Source of the DNA: DTPU01 sp963827855
GTDB lineage: Bacteria > Planctomycetota > Phycisphaerae > Sedimentisphaerales > Anaerobacaceae
NCBI GenBank assembly: GCA_963827855.1
Contig: CAWHBY010000003.1
Span: forward strand, 124,001-188,000
Direction of reading: 5' to 3'
Length of the DNA stretch: 64,000 nucleotides
Positions 34,392 to 43,803 of this stretch are shown here, one piece after another. A program made the translations under genes and the position numbers. The first letter of the stretch is position 1. The number at the start of each line of letters is the position of its first letter. The notes below the pieces were generated by a model. It was given only the letters and a program-made list of their open reading frames with translations. It was not told where the DNA came from and searched no databases.

Positions 34392-35690
34392 GTGAATGTG
34401 CACCATTCGCTGAACCGGCGGGAGTTTCTGTCTAAGGGGGTGGCGGCTCTCGGGGCCGCAGCGGCCCTGCCAACGATCCTGCCTTCCAGGGTGTTCGGCG
34501 CCATGGCGCCGAGCAATAGGATCACGATGGGCATGGTCGGTATGGGCCTGCAGATGGGGGGACACTTCAGGAGCATGCTGGGCCGGGATGACGTCCAGGT
34601 CCTGGCCGTGTGCGATGTCTACCGCAACAGGCGGGAGGAGGCCAAGGCCGAGGTCGAGACGACGTACGCAGGCGCCAGTGCCAGCGGGACGTACAAAGGG
34701 TGCCAGGCCTATCTGGAGTATGAGGATCTCTGTGCCAGGCCGGACATCGATGCCGTCTTCGTCTGCACGCCCGATCACTGGCACGCCGCGGTAGCGCTGG
34801 CCGCCTTCAGGGGCGGCAAGGACGTGTATTGCGAGAAGCCGATGACCCTGACGATCGCTGAAGGCCGGCTGATGAGCAACGCGTGCAAGCAGTACGGCAG
34901 GGTCTTCCAGGTCGGCTCGCAGCAGAGGTCGGAATCGGCCTTCAGGAAGGCCTGCGAGATCGTCCGCAACGGATGGATCGGGCAGGTCAAGACCATCTAT
35001 GCCAGGCTCGGCGCATTCGCGCCGCCCATGACCCTTCCCGAGGAGCCGATCCCCGAGGGATTCGACTATGATCGCTGGTTGGGGCCCACGCCGTGGTATC
35101 CCTATAACAGAGAGAGAGTCAAAGGGGACTTCGGCGGCGGATGGCGGCGATTCTGGGAGTACGGCTCTCGCAAGAACGGCGACTGGGGCGCGCACCACTT
35201 CGATATCATCCAATGGGCCCTCGGCATGGATGACTCGGGACCCGTCAAGTTCATCCCCAAGGGATGGAATGGCACTGAGTACCAGACGCACGTCTATGCC
35301 AATGGCGTGACTGTGTTGCGGGACCATGCGACCACGGGCGGTCACATGATTCAATTCATCGGCGCCCAAGGGGAGGTCCTGGTCAGCCGTAACGGGATGA
35401 TCGACACCAAGCCCGTGGAGCTGGCCCGAGCGCCGCTGGGGCCGAATGACGTTCACCTCTATGAATCCAGCTACCACGCGGGCAACTGGATCGATTGCAT
35501 CCGGAGCCGCAGGAAGCCCATCTGTGACGTGGAGATCGGCCACCGCACGGCCACGATCTGCCAACTCAGCGGGATCGCCGAGCGCCTGGGCCGGCCCATC
35601 CAGTGGGACCCGGTCAAGGAGGAGATCGTCGGCGACCCTGCAGCATCGCGATGGATAGATCGGCCTCGCCGTGCTCCGTACCTGCTGTGA
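34392..35690 (+). CDS. twin-arginine-exported Gfo/Idh/MocA family oxidoreductase
   Basis: A 432-residue NAD(P)-dependent oxidoreductase with GTG start after GGGAGG. The TAT signal is NRREFLSKGVAALGAAAAL (residues 8-26). The nucleotide site is GMVGMGLQMGG, and EKP appears as YCEKPMTLT near residue 150. The C-terminal half contains the planctomycete-type DYDRWLGPTPWYPYN and WGAHHFDIIQWALGMD segments. It is the third exported oxidoreductase of this family in the window and lies 45 bases upstream of the HEAT-repeat gene. The substrate is probably a sugar or cyclitol derivative. Confidence 0.92.
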   Translation: MNVHHSLNRREFLSKGVAALGAAAALPTILPSRVFGAMAPSNRITMGMVGMGLQMGGHFRSMLGRDDVQVLAVCDVYRNRREEAKAEVETTYAGASASGTYKGCQAYLEYEDLCARPDIDAVFVCTPDHWHAAVALAAFRGGKDVYCEKPMTLTIAEGRLMSNACKQYGRVFQVGSQQRSESAFRKACEIVRNGWIGQVKTIYARLGAFAPPMTLPEEPIPEGFDYDRWLGPTPWYPYNRERVKGDFGGGWRRFWEYGSRKNGDWGAHHFDIIQWALGMDDSGPVKFIPKGWNGTEYQTHVYANGVTVLRDHATTGGHMIQFIGAQGEVLVSRNGMIDTKPVELARAPLGPNDVHLYESSYHAGNWIDCIRSRRKPICDVEIGHRTATICQLSGIAERLGRPIQWDPVKEEIVGDPAASRWIDRPRRAPYLL

Positions 35691-35735
35691 GTAGACCCGT
35701 GCTGAGATGAGGATTCCTTGCGAGGAAACCAGACC

Positions 35736-37927
35736 ATGAACGATAGACCCTTGAGAGCGGCATGTCTCGTTGTGGCGGCTACGGCGATCCTGGCACTTCA
35801 GGCCATCGTTGCCGGCCAGAGTGGTGAGGATCTGGTGGAGCAGTTGCGTGGTAAGGCGGAATCACCGGCCCGGAGCGCAGAGCAGATGGCGGAGGCTTAT
35901 CAGAAGGCGATCGACTATCTCCTGCCCCTGATGTCCGCAGAGGCGGTCAGTTCCCGTTACCCCCACCAGATTGCCCTTCAGGACATGGGGTCCTATGCAG
36001 CCAGGCCGGGTGCCGAGGGAGAACGGGAGGTCCTGGCCAAGGTGATGATCAAGACCGTCGAGCAGGCGACCATGCCCAAGGAGGTCCGCTACTGGTTCGT
36101 GCTGCAGCTCGAACGGATGGGTAGGGGAGAGTCTGTCCCGTGTCTGGCCAAGCTGATGCAGGCAGAAGACCCCATCCTTCGCGACTACGGCCGGCGGGCC
36201 CTGGAAAAGAACCCGGACGCCAGCGCAACGGAGGCACTGCTCAAGGCCCTCTCCAACGCCAAGGAGCAAACGTGGAGGATCGGTCTGGTGAACTCCCTGG
36301 GCGTCCGCAGGGCGGAGTCTGCGATGGGCCCTGTGAGTCAGGCACTGGCGGATCCGGACGCCAAGGTGGCTGCAGCCTCTGCCGTGACCCTGGGCCAGAT
36401 TGGGGGGCGCAAGGCGTGAAGGTCTTGCAGGCAGTCCTGGACCGGCCGTCGGGACCCGTATCGGCTGCGGCCGCAGAGGGCCTGATCGCCATCGCCCAGG
36501 ACAGGGCGGGCCGTCAGGATGCAGCGGGTGCGGGTGAGTTGTTCTGGATTGTCTATCAGAAGGCCGCCCAGCCTGCCAGTGGCCTGCCAGCGAGCATCCG
36601 GCCGGCTGCGATCACCGGGCTTATCCTCTGTAATTCTGACAAGGGGATATCGCAGATAGAGGCCTGGATCCGCGATTCAGATCCCAAGGTGAGGGCCGCT
36701 GTCGTGCAGGCCAGCCGAAACACTGCGTTTAAGGCGCCGACCCAGATGCTGGCCCGACTCCTGCCCGGCCTGTCGCCGGACGCCCAGGTGCAGGTCCTTG
36801 CCCTGATTGGCGACCAACGAGATACCGCCTCGAGTGAGCGAGCCAAGGAGTTGCTCGCCAGCAGCGATGAGGCCGTGTGCCTGGCTGCAGTGGACGCCCT
36901 GACGAAGCTCGGGACCGAGGCGGCGGCCGTGGCGTTGCTGCAGACGGCGGCAGGACGAAGTGGAGCGATCCAGAAGGCGGCACAGGCCGGTCTGGGTCTC
37001 CTGCAGGGGGCTCCGGTCGAGCCGATCATCAAGACGCAGGCTGCGTCCGGGGACGTGAAGCTTCGGGTTGCTGCGATCCTCGCCCTGGGTCAGCGTCGCG
37101 TGCCCGGCGTAAGCAAGGTCCTGCTCGGCTATGCGGCGGAACAAGATGACAAGATCGTTGCCGCCTCTTTCCAGGCCATTGCCGAAGTGGTGGATGCCAA
37201 TGACCTGCCTGTGCTGGTCGATCTTGTGGCCAAGACCAAGGCCGGCCGTGAGCAGGGCATGTCCGCCATGAGGGCCGCCTTGTCCAGGGCCAAGGACAGG
37301 GACGCCGCTGCCCAGGTGGTCATCGATCGGGCGGGCAAGGCCGACGTACAGGCGCGGTCGGTCCTGCTGACCTGCCTGGGCAAGGGCGGGGGCCAGACGG
37401 CGTTCAAGGCCCTGGTCGAGGCGACTCAGTCCGGCGACGCAGTCTTGCGGGAGGCGGGCATCCGGGCGCTCAGCGATTGGCCCGACTTTCAGGCTGCGCA
37501 GCCCCTGTTGAAGATTGCCCGGAATCCTCAGACTGCCTTGAATGAGTATGTCCTGGCCACCCGCGGGGCGCTGAATCTGGTGACCACGATCAAGACGGCG
37601 TCCGTGGCCGAGCGTGAGACGCTGTGTCTCTCGGCCTTCGAAAACGCCAGGCGGAGTGAAGAGAAACGCCTGGCTATCGCCGCCATGGCGCAGGTTCCCA
37701 CAGCCAAGATCGTGGAGCGGCTCCTGGGCCTTGCGCAGGAGGGCGAGTTCAAGGCTGAGGCGGGTCTGGCTGCATTGGGTGTGGCAGAGTTGATGTGGCG
37801 GACGGAGCCATCCGCAGCCAGGGACCTGGCTGCGAAGATCCGGGCACTGAATCTGTCCGAGGAGGTCAACCGCCGGGCAGACGGCATGTCTCGAGGCGGC
37901 ATGCGGGGCAGGAGGCGGTCAGGCTGA
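35736..37927 (+). pseudogene. exported HEAT-repeat protein, one frameshift
   Basis: A secreted alpha-solenoid protein. The start at 35736 has GAGGAA nine bases upstream and a signal peptide (about 1-26). The first 227 residues contain HEAT-like helices (VPCLAKLMQAEDPILRDYGRRALE). The frame then ends in GGRKA-stop at 36419 while the HEAT array continues for about 500 residues in the -1 frame (VKVLQAVLDRPSGPVSAAAAEGL). A run of six G (36402-36407) lies at the junction, a likely place for a lost base. A second-gene reading is possible because GTG at 36416 overlaps the stop as GTGA, but that product would have no signal peptide. It probably mediates protein-protein contacts with the neighbouring oxidoreductase. 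Confidence 0.78.
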
Positions 37928-38245
37928 TTTCTTCAGGGGGTCAGGCTTTGGCTCCGTCGGCTTGGCGCTCGGGGTGGACGCAGAGGTCTCGTCCTTCTTG
38001 GACGTGTCCTTCTTCGGAGAGCCGCCTTTGCCGTCGCCGCCTGAAGCCTTCTTGTAGCCGTCGCTGCGATAGTCCGTTTGGTAGAATCCAGACCCCTTGA
38101 AGATGATCCCCGCGCCCATGCCTAGCAGGCGTCTGAGCTGCTGCTTCCCGCATTTTGGGCACTTCCGCATCGACTTGGCCGTAATGGACTGGAACTCATC
38201 AAACTCGTGTCCGCACGCGTCGCACCTGTAGGCGTAGGTCGGCAT
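37919..38245 (-). CDS. FmdB-family zinc-ribbon protein
   Basis: A 108-residue protein starting MPTYAYRCDACGHEF with a second pair KCPKCG, the CxxC...CxxC zinc ribbon typical of FmdB-type putative regulatory proteins (about residues 1-42). The tail (about 60-108) is Lys/Ser/Pro-rich and likely disordered. It is the last gene of the chaperone operon, starting five bases after the grpE stop. FmdB proteins are often found next to chaperone or amidase genes; the biochemical role is unknown. Confidence 0.88.
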   Translation of the reverse strand: MPTYAYRCDACGHEFDEFQSITAKSMRKCPKCGKQQLRRLLGMGAGIIFKGSGFYQTDYRSDGYKKASGGDGKGGSPKKDTSKKDETSASTPSAKPTEPKPDPLKKSA

Positions 38246-38250
38246 GGGCC

Positions 38251-38931
38251 TCACTCCACATCAGGGGTCTTCTGTTCGGTTGATTGGGGGGTACCCGCCT
38301 CAGGAGGATTCGGGCAGGACTGCACGGGCGCCCGATTGACGATGACCCTGCTCGGCCGCAGTATCCTGCCTGCCAGAAGGTAGCCCTTCTGACATTCCTC
38401 AAGGACCAGGTTGTCTTCCTTGTCACGATCCGACCGCTGCTGCAGGGCCTGGTGCAAAGCCGGGTCAAACTTCTGATCCAGGGCCTTGATGGGCTCCACG
38501 TCATGGGTTCTGAGCACGTCCATCATTTGATCGTATACGATCTCAACGCCCGTCAGGATCGCCTGAAGGTTGTTGGAATCCTTGGCCTGTTGGATCGTCA
38601 TCTCCAGGTTGTCGCAGACCGGCAGGAGAGACCGCATCACCTTCTCCCTCTCCTGCCCCACCGAGTCGGCAACCTGCTTGTGGACCCGCTTCTGGTAGTT
38701 GGCATAGTCGGCGCTCAGCCGCTGCAGACGGGCGAACAGCTCATCCCGCTCGCCTTGGAGGGCCTGCAATTGACCGCGGATCTGCTGCAACTCCTGCTCG
38801 GCAGCCGAAGGCGGCGATGCCGCAGCTCGCTCGGGCCCTGACTCCTGTGCCGTTTCCGGCTCGGGAGTACCTGTGTCCTGGTCCGGCCCTGGGGCGGATT
38901 CGCTCTCGGGATGTTTCTTGTCGTTCTTCAT
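38251..38931 (-). CDS. grpE: nucleotide exchange factor GrpE
   Basis: A 226-residue GrpE that releases ADP from DnaK. A disordered acidic N-terminus (about 1-45) is followed by a long coiled coil (about 45-105, with ADYANYQKRV) and the beta-wing domain (about 120-195, with GVEIVYDQMMDVL, FDPALHQAL and GYLLAGRILRPSRVIV). It lies six bases downstream of dnaJ and is followed by fmdB. DnaK itself is not in the window. Confidence 0.95.
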   Translation of the reverse strand: MKNDKKHPESESAPGPDQDTGTPEPETAQESGPERAAASPPSAAEQELQQIRGQLQALQGERDELFARLQRLSADYANYQKRVHKQVADSVGQEREKVMRSLLPVCDNLEMTIQQAKDSNNLQAILTGVEIVYDQMMDVLRTHDVEPIKALDQKFDPALHQALQQRSDRDKEDNLVLEECQKGYLLAGRILRPSRVIVNRAPVQSCPNPPEAGTPQSTEQKTPDVE

Positions 38932-38937
38932 GGTCGA

Positions 38938-40071
38938 TTATCCGAAGTGTGTCTTCAGTCTTTCGAAGAAGCCTTTGGACTTCGGCAACGTAGCCTTGTT
39001 CTCAGTCTTGGCGAATTCCCGCAGCAGCTCCTCCTGACGCCCATCCAGGCTGGAAGGCACTTCAATGACGACCTGCACGAGCTCGTCACCCATCTCTCTG
39101 GTGTGGAAGTCCGGCAGACCCTCACCCTTGATCCTGAACATGCTGCCATACTGCGTGCCAGGCGGGATCTTGAGCGCCCGTGTGCCATTGAGGCTCGGCA
39201 CCTCGATCGATGCGCCGAGGGCAGCCTGGGTGAAACTGATCGGCACGGCCGTGAGCAGATCGTTGCCATCTCGCTGGAAGAACTCGTGGGGCTTGATCCG
39301 GACGTAGCAGTACAGATCCCCGTGCCGACCTCCGTCCGTGCCAGGCTCTCCTTCACCGGCCACGCGGACGCCCTGACCTTCGTGTGCTCCGGGCGGGATC
39401 TTGATGGTGACCGTTCTCCGTTTGGGGACCCGTCCGGCACCGCCACATTGGGAGCAGGGATTCGTGATCACCTGGCCGCTGCCACGGCATTGAGGGCACG
39501 TGGAGACCATCTGGAAGAAGCCCCCGCCTCTGGCAATCTGGCCTGAGCCGCCACAGGCTGGACAACTCGTGGGGCGGCTGCCCTTGGCCGCGCCCGTGCC
39601 GCTGCAGACGGGGCAGAGATCCTGCCGCGTGAATTCGATGGTCTTCTCGGTGCCGCGGGCCACGTCCTCCAGGGTCAGCTCGACGCTGGTCTCCAGGTCG
39701 TAACCTCGCCCCTGGGTGGCCCTGCGGCCGGACCGGCGACGGCCGCCGCCTGCGCCCCCGAAGATCCCCTCAAAGAAGTCGTCGAACCCGAACATGCTGA
39801 AGATGTCGTCGACGTTCATCCGTGAGAAGTCGTGCATTCCGGATCCACGGAGACCCTCATGGCCAAACTGGTCATACTGCTTCCGCTTGTCGGCGTCGCT
39901 GAGCACCTCGTAGGCCTCGGCACACTCCTTGAACTTAGCCTCAGCCTCCTTGTTGCCCGGGTTCTTGTCAGGGTGGTACTTGATCGCCATCCGCCGATAC
40001 GCGCGCTTGATCTCATCCTGTGACGCGTTGCGGGTTACGCCCAGCACCTCATAGTAGTCGCGCTTGGCCAT
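38938..40071 (-). CDS. dnaJ: chaperone DnaJ
   Basis: A 377-residue class I J-protein that stimulates DnaK ATPase. The start at 40071 (MAKRDYYEVLGV) has GGAG four bases upstream; the longer frame runs into the hairpin at 40083-40115. The J domain (1-70) carries HPD in KYHPDKNPG. A Gly/Phe-rich linker (about 75-125) follows, then four zinc repeats CPVCSGTG, CPACGGSG, CPQCRGSG and CSQCGGAG, then the two-part substrate-binding C-terminal domain. It follows groEL1 in the operon. Confidence 0.97.
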   Translation of the reverse strand: MAKRDYYEVLGVTRNASQDEIKRAYRRMAIKYHPDKNPGNKEAEAKFKECAEAYEVLSDADKRKQYDQFGHEGLRGSGMHDFSRMNVDDIFSMFGFDDFFEGIFGGAGGGRRRSGRRATQGRGYDLETSVELTLEDVARGTEKTIEFTRQDLCPVCSGTGAAKGSRPTSCPACGGSGQIARGGGFFQMVSTCPQCRGSGQVITNPCSQCGGAGRVPKRRTVTIKIPPGAHEGQGVRVAGEGEPGTDGGRHGDLYCYVRIKPHEFFQRDGNDLLTAVPISFTQAALGASIEVPSLNGTRALKIPPGTQYGSMFRIKGEGLPDFHTREMGDELVQVVIEVPSSLDGRQEELLREFAKTENKATLPKSKGFFERLKTHFG

Positions 40072-40082
40072 AGGCTCCAACA

Positions 40083-40115
40083 CTGCGAGAGCCTCGGTAT
40101 CCGAGGCTCTCGCAG
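40083..40115 (-). promoter_or_regulatory. 15-bp perfect hairpin between groEL1 and dnaJ
   Basis: CTGCGAGAGCCTCGG and CCGAGGCTCTCGCAG form a perfect 15-bp stem with a three-base loop. It lies between the groEL1 stop (40138) and the dnaJ ribosome site, with no T-tract on the transcribed strand. It may be an RNA-processing or mRNA-stability element that sets different GroEL and DnaJ levels. Confidence 0.6.
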
Positions 40116-40137
40116 ATCTCAACAGAGTTCCGGTATT

Positions 40138-41769
40138 CTAGCGGACAGAGCCGGCTATGGGTTCCTTCTGTTTCTGGTCTTCGGCCTTGAGCTCCGTCAC
40201 CAGCACGTGGGTTGTCAGCATCAGGCCGGCGACAGAGGCCGCCATCTCCAACGCGGTCCGGGCAACCTTGGCCGGATCCACGATCCCAGCCTTGATCATG
40301 TCCACATACTCGCCGGATGCGGCATTGTACCCGATGTTCTTCTCCTTGGGCAGCCTTTCCAGCAGCTCCGCCACAATCACGTCTCCAGGCTCTCCGGAGT
40401 TGTCTCCGATCTGCCGGGTGGGGGACTCCAAGGCCTTGATGACGATGTCGAAACCTGCCTTCTCATCGCCCCTGACCTTGGCCTTGGCCTTCTCCACTTC
40501 GGGGATGGCACGAAGGAAGATGACTCCGCCTCCTGGCACGATCCCTTCCTCGGCCGCAGCCCGCGTGGCATGCAGGGCGTCGTCCAGCAGGTCCTTCCGC
40601 TCCTTCATCTCGGTCTCGGTGGCAGCGCCTGCCTTGATGACCGCCACGCCGCCGGTGAGCTTGGCCAGACGCTCCTGCAGCTTCTCGCGATCGTAGTCAG
40701 AGGTCGTCTTCTCGATCTGGCTGCGGATCTGCTCAGCTCTCGCCTTGATGTCCTTGGCCTTGCCTTGGCCCTCGATGATTGTCGTGTTCTCCTTGGTGAC
40801 CATGACCTTCTTGGCCTGTCCCAGTTGGGCGAGCTGGATGTTCTCCAGCTTGATGCCCAGATCCTCGCTGAGCATCTGGCCGGCCGTAATGACGGCGATG
40901 TCGCCCAGCATGGCCTTGCGGCGGTCGCCGAAGCCCGGGGCCTTGACTGCGCAGACCTTGAGCACCCCCTGGAGCCGGTTGATGACCAGGGCGGCCAGGG
41001 CCTCTCCTTCGACGTCTTCGGCGATGATCACCAGGGGCTTACCCACCTGGGCCACCTTCTCAAGCAGGGGGATCAGCTCGCGGACGTTGGCCAGCTTCTT
41101 CTCGTAGATGAGAATGTAGGCGTCTTCGAGCACCGCCTCGAGGGTCTCGGGATTGGTCAGGAAATAGGGGGAGATGTAACCACGGTCGAACTGCATGCCT
41201 TCCACCACGGTCAGTTCATTCTCGACGCCCTTGCCTTCCTCAACCTGGATGACGCCTTCCTTGCTGACCTTGTCAAGGGCATCGGCCAGGAGTTCACCGA
41301 CCTTGGCATCGTTGTTGGCACTGATGGTCGCCACCTTGGCGATGTCGCTGTGGCCTTTGACGGGCTCGCTGGCGGCCTTGATGTACTCCGTGGCCACCTC
41401 CGCGGCCTTGGCAATGCCGCGTTGGAGGGCCATGGGGTTGACCCCCGCAGCCACGTGCCTTAGGCCTTCCACATAGATGGCCTCGGCCAGGACGATCGAG
41501 GTCGTGGTCCCGTCGCCCACCACGTCGGAGGTCTTACTGGCGACTTCGTTGACCATCTTGGCGCCCATGTTCTTGAAGGGCTGCGACAGTTCAATCTCTT
41601 TGCTTACGGATACTCCATCCTTGGTGATCTTGGGCGTACCCCAACTCTTGTTCAGGATCACGTTCTTGCCTGTGGGGCCCAGGGTCACCTTGACGGCAGC
41701 CGCTAGCTCTCGCAGGCCCTCCTGCAGTTGCGCTCGTGCGGTGTCGCTGAACATCATCTGTTTTGCCAT
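40138..41769 (-). CDS. groEL: chaperonin GroEL, paralogue 1
   Basis: A 543-residue 60-kDa chaperonin subunit. The start at 41769 gives MAKQMMFSDTARAQL after an AGAGGA site. ATP-binding motifs LGPTGKNVIL and GDGTTTSIVLAEA, the equatorial/apical hinge VEGMQFDRGYISPYF, and EEGIVPGGG near the end are intact. The usual Gly-Met-rich tail is absent: the protein ends KEPIAGSVR, unlike paralogue 2. It is directly downstream of groES. Divergent, tail-less GroELs are often specialised, so this copy may serve a narrower client set. Confidence 0.97.
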   Translation of the reverse strand: MAKQMMFSDTARAQLQEGLRELAAAVKVTLGPTGKNVILNKSWGTPKITKDGVSVSKEIELSQPFKNMGAKMVNEVASKTSDVVGDGTTTSIVLAEAIYVEGLRHVAAGVNPMALQRGIAKAAEVATEYIKAASEPVKGHSDIAKVATISANNDAKVGELLADALDKVSKEGVIQVEEGKGVENELTVVEGMQFDRGYISPYFLTNPETLEAVLEDAYILIYEKKLANVRELIPLLEKVAQVGKPLVIIAEDVEGEALAALVINRLQGVLKVCAVKAPGFGDRRKAMLGDIAVITAGQMLSEDLGIKLENIQLAQLGQAKKVMVTKENTTIIEGQGKAKDIKARAEQIRSQIEKTTSDYDREKLQERLAKLTGGVAVIKAGAATETEMKERKDLLDDALHATRAAAEEGIVPGGGVIFLRAIPEVEKAKAKVRGDEKAGFDIVIKALESPTRQIGDNSGEPGDVIVAELLERLPKEKNIGYNAASGEYVDMIKAGIVDPAKVARTALEMAASVAGLMLTTHVLVTELKAEDQKQKEPIAGSVR

Positions 41770-41816
41770 GTCGATATTCCTCTTCATGCCCAGCAAGGGG
41801 CAGTTTCATTCCAAAC

Positions 41817-42107
41817 CTAGCGCTCGACGATCCCGAACAGATCGCCTTCGTGTAGGATCACGACCTTCTTTCCGTCGACCTCCACGTCATTGCCGGTGTA
41901 CTTGCCATAGATGACCTCGTCACCGACCTTGATGGACATGGGATTCCGCTTGCCGTCATCCAACAGCTTGCCTGGCCCGGCCGCAATGATCTTGCCGATC
42001 TGGGGCTTCTCCTTGGCGGTATCCGGAAGGTAGATTCCTCCGCTGGTCTTGTCCTGGGCATCCAACGGCTCCAATACGACTCTGTCATCCAAAGGTCTCA
42101 GCTTCAT
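41817..42107 (-). CDS. groES: co-chaperonin GroES
   Basis: A 96-residue GroES starting MKLRPLDDRVVLEP, with the mobile-loop region TSGGIYLPD and the C-terminal KVVILHEGDLFGIVE. AAGGAG precedes the ATG. It sits between the two groEL genes, 40 bases after groEL2 and 47 bases before groEL1. It could cap either paralogue. Confidence 0.97.
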   Translation of the reverse strand: MKLRPLDDRVVLEPLDAQDKTSGGIYLPDTAKEKPQIGKIIAAGPGKLLDDGKRNPMSIKVGDEVIYGKYTGNDVEVDGKKVVILHEGDLFGIVER

Positions 42108-42147
42108 ATCCGACTCCTTGATCGTTTTCTATGAGTGATCCGAAAGG

Positions 42148-43803
42148 TTACATCATGTCCATGTCATCCATGCCTTCCATCCCTGGATGGCCCCCGCCCG
42201 GCATTGGGCCTTTCTTCTTGTCCTTGGGCTTCTCTGTCACCAGGCAGTCGGTGGTCAGAAGCAGCCCGGCAATGCTCACGGCGTTCTGCAGGGCGATCCG
42301 CGTGACCTTGACCGGGTCAATGATGCCGGCGGCCAGCAGGTCCTCATAGGAGTCGGTGGCCGCGTTGTAGCCGAATCCGCCCTTACCTTGTTCGACCTTG
42401 CTGACCACCAAGGCGGCTGTCGCCCCGGCGTTGTCCGCAATGCTGTAGCACGGCTTGCGAAGGGCGCGGATCAGGATCTCGGCTCCCGTCTTCTCGTCGC
42501 CCTGGAGCTTGAGCTTCTTGACGGCGCCGATGCAGCGGATCAAGGCGACTCCGCCGCCCGGAACGATGCCTTCCTCGATGGCCGCGCGGGTGGCGTGCAG
42601 GGCATCCTCGACCCTGGCCTTGATCTCCTTCATCTCAGCCTCACTGGATGCCCCCACGTGAATCTGGGCCACTCCACCCGTCAGCTTGGCGAGCCTTTCC
42701 TGGAGCTTCTCGCGATCGTAGTCACTGGTCGTGGACTCGATCTCATCCTTGATCTGCTGGATGCGGCCATTGATCCCCGCCTGGCTGCCCGCGCCTTCGA
42801 TGATGACGGTGTTGTCGTTGTCGATAGTGATCTTCTTGGCCCGGCCGAGCTGGGAGACGCTGATCCGCTCGAGATCCATGCCCAGGTCCTTGAAGATGGG
42901 CTCTGCGCCTGTGAGGATGGCAATGTCCTCCAGCATGGCCTTGCGTCGGTCTCCATAGCCCGGGGCCTTGACGGCTGCGACCTGAATCACGCCCTTGAGC
43001 TTGTTGACCACCAGAGTGGCCAGCACCTCGCTCTCCACATCCTCGGCGATGATCAGCAGCGGTCGCTTGCTTTGCGAGATCTTCTCGAGCAGGGGCACGA
43101 GCTTGGCCACGCTGCCGATCTTCTCCTCGTGAATCAGGATGTAGGGCTTCTCCAGTTCACACACCATGGCGTCAGGATCAGTCACGAAATGAGGCGACAG
43201 GTAGCCGCGATCGAACTGCATGCCTTCCACGAAGTCGACGGTGGTCTCAAAGCCCTTGCCCTCTTCGACGGTGATGACGCCGTCCTTGCCCACCCGCTGG
43301 AAGGCCTTGGCCATGGTCTTGCCGATCTCGGTGTCGTTGTTCGCCGAAACGGAGGCAATATTGACGATGTCGTCGGTCTTGCTGACGTCGATGGGCTTCG
43401 CCATGGAGGCCAGCTCATCCAGCACCTGTTTGGCCGCAGTCTGCATGCCGCGATTCAGGGCCATGGCGTCGGCGCCGGCCGCGAGGTTGCGGTAGGCCTC
43501 CCTGAACAGCGCTTCGGTCAGCACCGTCGCGGTGGTTGTGCCATCGCCTGCGATCTTGGAGGTCTTGCTGGCTGCCTCCCTGACCAACTTGGCACCGAGG
43601 TTCTCATTCTTGTCTGCCAGGTCAATCTCTTCAGCCACAGTGACGCCGTCCTTGGTGACCTTGGGGCCACCCCAACTCTTGTCAAGGATGGCGTTGCGAC
43701 CCTTCGGCCCCAGAGTCGCCTTGACTGCGCTCGCCAGTTTCTCGACGCCGGCCAAGAGACGCGCCCGTGCATCAACTCCGAATGCCAGATCTTTGACTGC
43801 CAT
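42148..43803 (-). CDS. groEL: chaperonin GroEL, paralogue 2
   Basis: A 551-residue chaperonin, first gene of the operon. LGPKGRNAIL, GDGTTTATVLTEA, VEGMQFDRGYLSPHF and EEGIVPGGG are present. The C-terminus is Gly/Met/Asp-rich (PMPGGGHPGMEGMDD), like the functional tail of housekeeping GroEL. AAGGAG lies about nine bases upstream. I saw no CIRCE element in the 150 bases upstream, so HrcA control is not supported by the sequence. The two GroELs differ throughout, so the duplication is old. Confidence 0.97.
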   Translation of the reverse strand: MAVKDLAFGVDARARLLAGVEKLASAVKATLGPKGRNAILDKSWGGPKVTKDGVTVAEEIDLADKNENLGAKLVREAASKTSKIAGDGTTTATVLTEALFREAYRNLAAGADAMALNRGMQTAAKQVLDELASMAKPIDVSKTDDIVNIASVSANNDTEIGKTMAKAFQRVGKDGVITVEEGKGFETTVDFVEGMQFDRGYLSPHFVTDPDAMVCELEKPYILIHEEKIGSVAKLVPLLEKISQSKRPLLIIAEDVESEVLATLVVNKLKGVIQVAAVKAPGYGDRRKAMLEDIAILTGAEPIFKDLGMDLERISVSQLGRAKKITIDNDNTVIIEGAGSQAGINGRIQQIKDEIESTTSDYDREKLQERLAKLTGGVAQIHVGASSEAEMKEIKARVEDALHATRAAIEEGIVPGGGVALIRCIGAVKKLKLQGDEKTGAEILIRALRKPCYSIADNAGATAALVVSKVEQGKGGFGYNAATDSYEDLLAAGIIDPVKVTRIALQNAVSIAGLLLTTDCLVTEKPKDKKKGPMPGGGHPGMEGMDDMDMM

